Assembly: GCF_947507565.1 (NCBI RefSeq)
Contig: NC_089177.1
Span: 3,720,001 to 3,784,000, forward strand
Length of the DNA stretch: 64,000 nucleotides
Direction: 5' to 3'
Origin: Oscarella lobularis
Taxonomy: Eukaryota; Porifera; Homoscleromorpha; Homosclerophorida; Oscarellidae
Shown here one piece after another: positions 17,165 through 24,841 of the stretch (the first letter of the stretch is position 1; each line of letters starts with the position of its first letter). The notes under the pieces were generated by a model that did no database searches, was not told where the DNA came from, and worked only from the letters and a program-made list of their open reading frames with translations. The position numbers and the translations under genes were made by a program.

Positions 17165-19798
17165 ATGCGCGTGCCTCAGTTCTTCATTTTCCTGCTAGCA
17201 ATTTTCGTCCTTCTTCCTTCTGAAGGAAGGGGAGGTTGCCCTGTTTCGGAATCTTACGAGGGCATTCCGGTCAGATTGACGATTACGACTGCTTACCTCA
17301 CGGACAAACTGTCGTTTTTCGCCGACGTTTTTCCTCAGTTTTGGAAGACGCACACAGTAAATCAAGACGACGTCGAGAAGGGCATCAATAGGGTCACGGT
17401 GAAAAAAGGATTGCCTCAATTGGGAAAATATCGGTTTGCTGAGAATCAGTACGCCAACCAGGCGGTCGGAAACAGAGAATCGTTTGCGTACACGTACTTG
17501 GCAGCAGCCGCACGTCCTAACAACGTCGTATTTGTGGCACTTCGGGATTTTGATAGCGTTAAATCGATAGCGCCTCTCAGTCAAATTTTCGCTCTTCCCT
17601 TTATTTCGCTCCTCCCTCTACACAACTGGTACAGCGAAGGATGGAAGATGCCGTGGCTCCTCACCCCACACACTGGACAATATTTGAAGGGCACAGCGGC
17701 CGTCGATCTGATCACGTTCTCCGTCGACGAAAATCGAGTCAAACACGTGATGGCCTTCAAAGAGGAAATAGGAAGTGAAGAGTGGAATAGATTTTACATG
17801 GAGAAGACTGGCACGACGAGTGTTCACGTCTCTGACGTCATACTTACGTTTGATACGGCGGAACGCGTCGGTAAAGACGTTGCAAAGGGAAGCGCTCCTG
17901 ACGTTTATCTCGTTGATTGCCCCCTGATTATGTTCGAAATCGTCTATCCTTTCTTGATTGATAGCGGCATTCTTGACAGCCAGTCTGTGCTCGTCTTTTT
18001 TCATGACATCCAAGAAATTCAGTATTGGCCGGGACTAAAAGACCTACTCAAAGTGAATGCTGCTGTCTTTTCGTTTAATGAGTGTTTTGGAGATAAAGAG
18101 ACGTGCAGGGAAGATCTCGAGGACTTTCGCGATGCTTCGAGCTACGACGCTTTAGCCGACGATCTATATCATCTGTATCGTAATGCACTATTTCGGGGGA
18201 GAGGAGTGTTTGAGAGCTGCAGGTTTTCCGGAAACGAGACCTATTTTGTCAAGTGCGGTAAAAAAGAAGAAAGAGGAACATATAAACCAATAGAGATAAT
18301 CATTCAGAACGAGGGTTCTTATCTGTTAGAGATGTTACAGACAGAATGCTACAACGGATCGGTGGGAAACGTGGCTTTGTCTGAAGCAGCACATGACAAC
18401 TGCATTGACGATTCGAGAGTCTCCTTCCTTATCGTACAGCTGAATAGTTCGTGGACAGACGAGACTGGTCAGTTTCAATCGAACTGGTCCGTAGTGGGAA
18501 AGTGGACATTGAATGAAAGATTGAAAATGAAGGATGGTGCAACGGTGTATCCTACGACCGAGCGAAATACGACAATTGATCAGTCCCTTCGTATCGTTTT
18601 TCCTATCAGTCCACCGTTCGTGTATGAGTCAGCAAACGGCACCTATGCAGGAATCGACATAGACGTCGTAGAAAGGATACGAGAAGTAGTCGGTTTCACC
18701 AACGTCACGTTCGAACTTTGGACCGAACAGGTGAGCGGTACGTATTCCGACATGATCGAAGCGGTCGGAAAAGGCGACAAATGGGATTTGGGCGTCGGCG
18801 CCTTAACGTTTTCCGCCTCTCGCGCTTTGACGTCCAATTTCACGCAGTTTTACTTCACGTCGAGTCTGAGCATCATGGTGAAACGTTCGGTGAGCAACGA
18901 TTCGTCGTCGGTGATGTGGAGATTCATGCAACCTTTTCAATGGTCTGTCTGGCTCACGTTATTAGGAATGTTTCTTCTATCAATGCTTGTTATGAAATGG
19001 TTGGGCTTAATTGGAGATTACGTCGGCGGCCTTTTTCTCAGCTTTGCAACCTTTTTCTTCATGAACGAAAACCGTCTCGTTCAAATGGGCAATCCGTTCG
19101 GTCGAATCTACATCTCCACTCTCTGCTTCGTCGTTCTCGTCATCGTTTCGTCCTACACGGCAAACATGGTGTCTTTTCTGACGTCAGATCCACTGACAAC
19201 GTCTAGTGATATAACGGGACTTACGTCGCTGCGCAGTCGAAATGTGGCCGCTCGTCAATACACGAGCAATTGGAGGCAATTGACCGTCGCCGGAATGCGA
19301 AAATTGATACCGGTAGAAGGAGTAGATGAAGCACTCCAGCTGCTACGGAAAGGCTCGGTTGCCGCCTATATTGCCGATTCGCCATATCTCGAATGGATTA
19401 GCCGAACCGAATGCGATGTCGCGATTTTACCGGAGAAGATATTTGAGCAGCAGTACGCATATGCTGTCAATGAGCGATTTTATCGGCAATTCGGAGACAA
19501 AATTGACGAAGCAATTTTGGACGCCATTACTAATCGCATTGTCGTCAATTCGTACGACGATCACATACAAGGATTGCCGTCGTCTTGCCAGGAAGTGAGC
19601 AGCACTACGGAGGCCTTAGAAGTTTCCAATGTCGGTGGCGTTTTTATTATCAGTGCCGTTGCTGCTTTTCTTTGCCTGCTGCTCAAGGGGGTTCTGCATT
19701 GGAAAAATCAATCACAAAAGAAAGCACGAAATGCTGTCAACCCATTCAATCGAAACGGACGGCAAAACGGAAAGATGCCACAAGTACTAATTTCTTAA
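17165..19798 (+). CDS. Ionotropic glutamate receptor-like channel, intronless, 877 aa (tandem copy 3)
   Basis: The ATG at 17165 gives MRVPQFFIFLLAIFVLLPSE, a clear signal peptide. Upstream in-frame sequence has no ATG. S1 starts LRIVFPISPPFVYES and includes LTFSASRALTSNF with the conserved Arg. M1 follows MQPFQWSVWLTLLG. The pore loop is TFFFMNENRLVQM with Asn634 at the Q/R/N site, and M3 is LVIVSSYTANMVSFL. S2 has VAAYIADSP, with Asp at the acidic ligand position, unlike the Glu of the two upstream copies. M4 is SNVGGVFIISAVAAFLCLLL with a basic tail. The gene follows copy 2 by 204 bp. Co-assembly of these subunits is possible but not shown by sequence. Confidence 0.93.
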   Translation: MRVPQFFIFLLAIFVLLPSEGRGGCPVSESYEGIPVRLTITTAYLTDKLSFFADVFPQFWKTHTVNQDDVEKGINRVTVKKGLPQLGKYRFAENQYANQAVGNRESFAYTYLAAAARPNNVVFVALRDFDSVKSIAPLSQIFALPFISLLPLHNWYSEGWKMPWLLTPHTGQYLKGTAAVDLITFSVDENRVKHVMAFKEEIGSEEWNRFYMEKTGTTSVHVSDVILTFDTAERVGKDVAKGSAPDVYLVDCPLIMFEIVYPFLIDSGILDSQSVLVFFHDIQEIQYWPGLKDLLKVNAAVFSFNECFGDKETCREDLEDFRDASSYDALADDLYHLYRNALFRGRGVFESCRFSGNETYFVKCGKKEERGTYKPIEIIIQNEGSYLLEMLQTECYNGSVGNVALSEAAHDNCIDDSRVSFLIVQLNSSWTDETGQFQSNWSVVGKWTLNERLKMKDGATVYPTTERNTTIDQSLRIVFPISPPFVYESANGTYAGIDIDVVERIREVVGFTNVTFELWTEQVSGTYSDMIEAVGKGDKWDLGVGALTFSASRALTSNFTQFYFTSSLSIMVKRSVSNDSSSVMWRFMQPFQWSVWLTLLGMFLLSMLVMKWLGLIGDYVGGLFLSFATFFFMNENRLVQMGNPFGRIYISTLCFVVLVIVSSYTANMVSFLTSDPLTTSSDITGLTSLRSRNVAARQYTSNWRQLTVAGMRKLIPVEGVDEALQLLRKGSVAAYIADSPYLEWISRTECDVAILPEKIFEQQYAYAVNERFYRQFGDKIDEAILDAITNRIVVNSYDDHIQGLPSSCQEVSSTTEALEVSNVGGVFIISAVAAFLCLLLKGVLHWKNQSQKKARNAVNPFNRNGRQNGKMPQVLIS

Positions 19799-19943
19799 TT
19801 TACCAATTGGATTTTTTGATTTTTTTTCAGTATGGATTGCAGCACGTGGTACTAAAATTAGCCTCACCCTAGGTCGCGCTACTAAGTACAGCCCCCTGCA
19901 GCAAAGCACAAGCAAAGGACTGCTACAGCGCTACGAACCGGCA

Positions 19944-21604
19944 ATGAGTGGAGGTTTGGGCTTGATTTACATCTCTATCGATCTCTTCATCGTTTCGTAG
20001 GCAGCGCTCCTGCTCTGGTTCACGCGACGACCGTTCGCGCATACGAATAGTAAGCGAGCCTTTCTCTCTTCACGCGCCGCGTGCAAAACTTTCGCCTTAG
20101 CGCGCAGGGAAAACCGATCGACAGGGGTCGACTCGGTCTCGCTGTCCTCGGAAGTCCCTTCACGCAAGAGGCAAGAATAAATCGCTCGGGGGATATAAGA
20201 AAAGAAAAAGCGATTCTCGATTCCCTACAGTACAAACTCATTCTCTACAAGAATAAACAGCAATACGTCTCGCAGGCTCCCATCGTTTCGTCTTTTGCTT
20301 TCAATGTGAGGAGGTGTTTTAGGATCGGTTCGTCGTTCGACACCGCGCCCCCCGCGTCTTTTTGTCGCGCTTTAGGTCCAGTCGAACAAGTACGCCACCT
20401 ATTACGACGATCATCGAAAGAGTTGGTCTCTCCTCTTCGACTCCGAAGAATCTCTCTTTGAATTTGTGAAGCAGGCGAGTCTCGAGGTGAAACATTGTAT
20501 CTTTTTATTGTTTTCTGATTAGGTGGTTTTGGCTAAGACGAATCTTCAAGAAAAGAAGGAATTTTTTGTATTGCAGGATCTAGTATTGGGGGAGGAATTT
20601 GTGAGTTGTCAAACGTTTTTGACGACGTAGACTCCGAATTGTACCAATTTAGCCTTGTCAAGTTGGCGACACAGTCGAATGCAAGTACAACGTTTGGCTC
20701 TTCAGTGACTATAAAATTGGAAAGGTATTATTTACTCATAGAAATAAGGAATTTATTATTCTATTGACATTTTCTTAGTTGCTGGATAGCAATTATGGTT
20801 CAGATAAGGTTCTGTCTTTGCAGCTGGGCAAAGGAAAGGAGACGAGAGTGAGATAGAAATAGAAGGAGGATTGGGCTAAATATTGACCTTTGTGATAGGG
20901 CATAGAAAAGGCGATAGCAAATATGAAAGAAAACGGCCGACGCTTTATTGCTGTGTCGTCATCTTTAGCTTACGGAGCTTCAGTCAGTAGTGAATCGCTT
21001 GAATTAGAGAAACTGGTTCACGTTGACATTCTTTAGGGAGTTCCTAAGTTGATTCCTCGTGAGGCCACACTATTTTACGAGATAGAGTTATTGAAAGTAA
21101 GATTTTGATACTTGCATCAGGCCACGCCTAATGTTACTTGAATAAGGTGCTAAATGCCGATAAACGTGCTTCAGCTAAGGTCAAAGCAAGAGCCATCAAA
21201 GCTAGGTGACAAATACAATTGCTTTATAAATTTTTTCTGAGGGGTGTATATGCTGTAGGCAAGCTCGGGAGAAAAAGGAAAGTGAACAGTCAAACGATGG
21301 GACAAGCGATTTGGCTACAGATTCAAAAGCTGAGGCAGGCTTTTTTCTTTAGCCTCAAGAACGAGAATTATGACTTTCAATAGGATTTATTTGAGAGACA
21401 GGCAACGGCTGTTCCTGCCAATCCCAAACCATCCGTCGCCAAGTACCTGTGCTTTTTCTCTTGATTGGCCTATGAATGATTGTGGTCCACGGTGCAGGAA
21501 ACGTCATCCTACGAGTGCATCGCCAAAAAGGCCAACGTTGGATCTTTTGGATGAGGAAGAAGACGATGACGACGACAATAATTCTGTAGCTGTCAGTTCA
21601 AATC

Positions 21605-21635
<31 letters not shown>

Positions 21636-23610
21636 GGAGGAGGCGGAGGTGGAAATTGCTGATGATGTGATTGATTGTATAATTTATTTCAGGTTGGTGA
21701 TCAATCGCCGCCTCCTAAGGCATCGGCACCCATTCCTGTCAAACCTAAGCCACCAGCAGTTGCCAAGTGATCTTTTGCTGGAACTTGGGGGGTAATTATA
21801 ACCGCTTTTTTTCAGGAAACCGAAATCACCTGTGAAGTCACTTGGATCACCATCCCTGCCTGACTTGCCTACAGTATGTGCGCATTCAATTTGTTTGCGC
21901 TATTAGAATTTATGTTTTTTTTATGAAGCCAACCGCCGAACACACTCCACTTGACGCTATAAAAGCCAAACTGGCAAAGCGATCTTACATGGGAAGTCCT
22001 CCAAAACAGAGTGAGTCGAGTCAACTGTATACGCATGTTTACAAATGTTGGACAGGGAAGGGTTCTACGAAAGTCAAGGCCGAGGAGGTTTTCACGTCAA
22101 TAGAAATTGGCTCGTACGTTTCGTTTATCTGCAAAGACGGCTCTCGACTGTACGGCATCGTTCGTTGGACGGGAAAACATCCAACGAAACCGGAAGAAGA
22201 GTTGGTTGGACTTCAGTTGGTGAGACAACCGCGTTTTCACTTGCGCGGGTGATAACCCCGTTTCTCTAGGATCTTCCGAGAGATGACGGTAACGATGGCA
22301 GTATCAAAGGGCAGAAAAAGTTTGACTGTCCACCGCGTTGCGGAGCCTTTATAAAGCAAGTAAACTGCACTCTCATAGCGAGACCGTCCGGAGACGGGCA
22401 AGAGGCACCACGTAAGATGAGGGAGGTAGGGGAAACTCTTTAATTAACAGTGTATTTCATAGATTCTACAGCTGCTAGTGAGAGCGAGCGACTGAAATCG
22501 GCGGAACAGCAGCTTCGATCGGCGCTTACGCGACTCGATAAGGTGGAGAAAGAGAACGCGAAGCTTCGGCACGAATTGAAGGAAAGTCGAGCGCACTTTC
22601 AACAGCAAATGGACGCGGCTCGCGACAAGTTCGAGAAAAAGAAGCAAACGATACGCGAAAAGGAGAAAGAAATCGACGAAATCAAAGAGGTAGCTCGACA
22701 GAAAATGAAAGAGCGAACGGAAAAAATGCGCGAAGAAGTCGAACGAATGAAAACGGAGCACCAGCGTCAAGAGGCCCGCAACCGAGCCGAAATCGCCAAC
22801 CTGAAAGGAAAAATCGACGCCGGCGACGAAGCGACGGCGACGGCGCGAGCCCAAAACGTCATTCTCGTCGCCGACGACGTACGCATTCCGGACAATCCGA
22901 AGACGATGAGCGCCGGTCAATTCGGCGTCGTTCACATGGCCTCGTTTCGCGGCTGTCCCGTCGCCGTCGAGCTCGTCGAACTGGCGACCCTATCGTCGTA
23001 CACCGAGGCCCTATTCGTTGCCGAAGCGCACGAAGCGGCGGCGCTTCGTCATCCGAATCTCGTCGTTTTGATAGGGTTTCTTTTCACGCGAAATCATCCC
23101 GTCGTCGTCACCGAGATGTACGAGTCGACGTTGCGCGAGTTGCTCGCCAAGCGCGCGCTCGAGCGCGACGAAGTCTTTCGTGTCTCCTGCGACGTCGCCA
23201 AGGCGCTCAACTTTCTCCATCTCGCGAAACCGTCGGCTATCGTTCACGGCAACATTTGCAGTCCCGCCGTCGTTCTGACGGCGTCGCAGCACTTTCGTGC
23301 CAAGCTCGTGCATACGGGCGTAGCGACGTTTGCGACTAAGTCGCAGTCGTTTGCCATGCCGCACGCCGAAGCGTACGCGCCGCCCGGCGCCGGTCCGTCG
23401 ACGAATTCCGACTGCTACAGCTTCGGCGTGCTTCTCTGCGAAATGTGCACGAGACGTTTGCCGATCGTCGAGCAGCGTGATAAACAGGTGGCGAGCATTT
23501 CGAATAAGGCCATTCGCGAGCTCGTCGTCTATTGTCTCGGTGACGATTCGAAGAAGCGAATGCCGAATATGAGCGGGATTATTGATTTTCTCCGCAAACT
23601 TCTCAAGTAA
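19944..23610 (+). CDS. FKBP15/WAFL-like protein fused to CAP-Gly, coiled coil and pseudokinase
   Basis: Spliced by eye, one long gene (roughly 900 residues) starts MSGGSAPALVHATTVRAYEY; the first intron splits the fourth codon. The N-terminus follows FKBP15 (WAFL): RGRLGLAVLGSPFTQ, YKLILYKNKQQYVSQAP, YATYYDDHRKSWSLLFDSEE (WH1-like), QDLVLGEEF. An FKBP domain follows (GDTVECKYNVWLF, VLSLQLGKGK, SLAYGASGVPKLIPREATLF) with Ile for the usual active-site Trp. Acidic and proline-rich exons then carry TPLDAIKAKLAKRSYMGSPP, like the FKBP15 linker SPDAVKAKLISRM. Next comes a CAP-Gly domain (DGSRLYGIVRWTGKH; GNDGSIKGQKKFDCPPRCGA), a charged coiled coil (about 22480-22840) and a TKL-like kinase fold. 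The kinase lacks catalytic residues: VAVE for VAIK (22969-22971), HGN for HRD (23245-23253), HTG for DFG (23311-23319). FKBP15 links endosomes and actin and CAP-Gly binds microtubules, so a trafficking scaffold is inferred. Main doubt: two adjacent genes merged. Confidence 0.7.
20171..20230 (+). other. GC-AG intron, 60 nt, stop-free and in frame
   Basis: The exon ends ...CAAGAG followed by GCAAGA, and the acceptor is CTACAG. Removing it joins GSPFTQE to YKLILYKNK, as in FKBP15 (HTARE-YRILLY). Because it is 3n long and has no stop, retention would add 20 residues without a frameshift. Confidence 0.65.
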
Positions 23611-23698
23611 GACGATTCCTTTATTTCTAGATCTCATACACGTGCTTGTTCAATACGAAGGTAGAAAAGTGGAGCCAACTCGCGTCACGTGATATAAA

Positions 23699-24533
23699 TT
23701 ATATTATAATAGCTTTTTTGTTCTTTTCCTTCACCTCTTTGTTCTCTTCTGCCTCCACATTCTTGATCTCTTCCACTGCTGCTTCTTTCTGTGTTGTTTC
23801 ATCAGACTCCGATTTAATTGGAAGTTTGTCGTATGCTAGATTTTCATTCATTGGGACTGCCTCCACATCCTTGATCTCTTCCACTGCTGCTTCTTTCTGT
23901 GTCGTTTCGTTGGACTCTAATTTAATTGGAAGTTTGCCGTATGCTGAATTTTCATTCATTGGGATTGAGTCCAATGATGGGGAATCCTTTGTTGTTTTGG
24001 ATTCAGCTTCACCAACTCTTGCTGCCGTGGTTGCAGCCGAGTGCAAATCGTCGTTGGCTTCTTTTCTGCTCACAGCCACCGGATCAGTGGCTCTATGGGT
24101 AAAGAATGACGTCACCATTTCACTCTGTGACACCTTGGCCGGAAGCTTCAATAGATTTTTTATGTAGGCTTCAATTTCCGGTCGACGAGTCTCCGCCAAT
24201 TGGCGCGTGCTTCTCGAAAACATCCTCTTACCTTTTTCCCACGCTTCGATTATGCAAAAATAGGTGTGGTACTTACTCACCTGGCAAATAGGGTATAATT
24301 CTCTCGCTCTGCTCTGTCTGACCGGCCTCGTCCGGAAAGGAAGACAACAGTCGACACTGGAATTCGAAAAACTCCTGATAACTTCTCCATATTTGCGTCT
24401 TCGACGAATCGGACCACGAGACGTCGACGGCGAAGGCGTGCTGCTTTGAAACAGCCGATTTTCGACGCTGCACGATGTCGACAACGCAAGCGCTGACAGG
24501 AACAAGGCCAGTCGGAGTAGGAGACGAAGCCAT
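23699..24533 (-). CDS. PX-domain protein resembling Tks/p47phox PX, with C-terminal tandem repeat
   Basis: The protein starts MASSPTPTGLVPVSACVVDI (24533; an in-frame ATG at 24575 would add 14 residues). A phox-homology domain follows: FAVDVSWSDSSKTQIWRSYQ, FFEFQCRLLSSFPDEAGQ, RIIPYLPG. One intron (GTGAGTAAG...AAAAAG) splits the Gly codon, and exon 2 continues KRMFSRSTRQLAE, IEAYIKNLLKLPAKVSQSEM, VTSFF. This resembles the PX of SH3PXD2/Tks and NOXO1 (WSDST...RRYSKFFDLQ...RIIPFLPGK...RLPPHISQ), which binds phosphoinositides and recruits scaffolds to membranes. Unlike those proteins, no SH3 domain follows. Instead there is an acidic tail of two 36-residue repeats ending in EENKEVKEKNKKAIII. A truncated or divergent family member, or a separate small PX protein. 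Divergent from the dynein gene. Confidence 0.8.
23751..23966 (-). repeat. Tandem duplication, 2 x 108 bp, inside PX gene
   Basis: Units 23751-23858 and 23859-23966 are near-identical and encode two 36-residue copies with NENxAYxKLPIK and ETTQKEAAVEEIK. Length 108 keeps the frame. Confidence 0.9.
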
Positions 24534-24841
24534 TGAGCGGGACCTTGCACGTGATCTCTCACGGCCCTCTCTCACGTGCGTCTAGAAGCTTTTCTCTACT
24601 GTACATAGACTCGAAGAAATGAATCGTAAAGTGGCTCTTTTACTATTCGAAAAGTGCATAAAGCGCGCCGTTTATCCGCTGCTGAGGAATGTGTTGGGCT
24701 CTTACTGTACGGGGATCACGTTTCTAGGACGTGACGTCGGATCGTTCGCTAGCCAATCACGTTGCAGCTATTAGCTTCTCTACTCAACTTAGTCAACAAT
24801 TGCTCGTGTCGGAGTTTTTGCTGCGTGAATTGGCTCTCTAA
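24534..24841. promoter_or_regulatory. Putative bidirectional promoter PX gene / dynein heavy chain
   Basis: This 308 bp gap between divergent genes has a CRE-like TGACGTCG (24732-24739) and a CCAAT box (24753-24757) followed by CACGTTGCAG. I looked for an RFX X-box, common upstream of ciliary genes, and found only a weak half-site (GTTGCAG), not a full motif. Confidence 0.4.

Noticed and set aside
22860-23610. Active tyrosine kinase-like enzyme
   Set aside because: VAIK, HRD and DFG are all replaced (VAVE, HGN, HTG).
24720-24780. RFX X-box in the dynein promoter
   Set aside because: Only a half-site-like GTTGCAG is present; the second half-site is missing.
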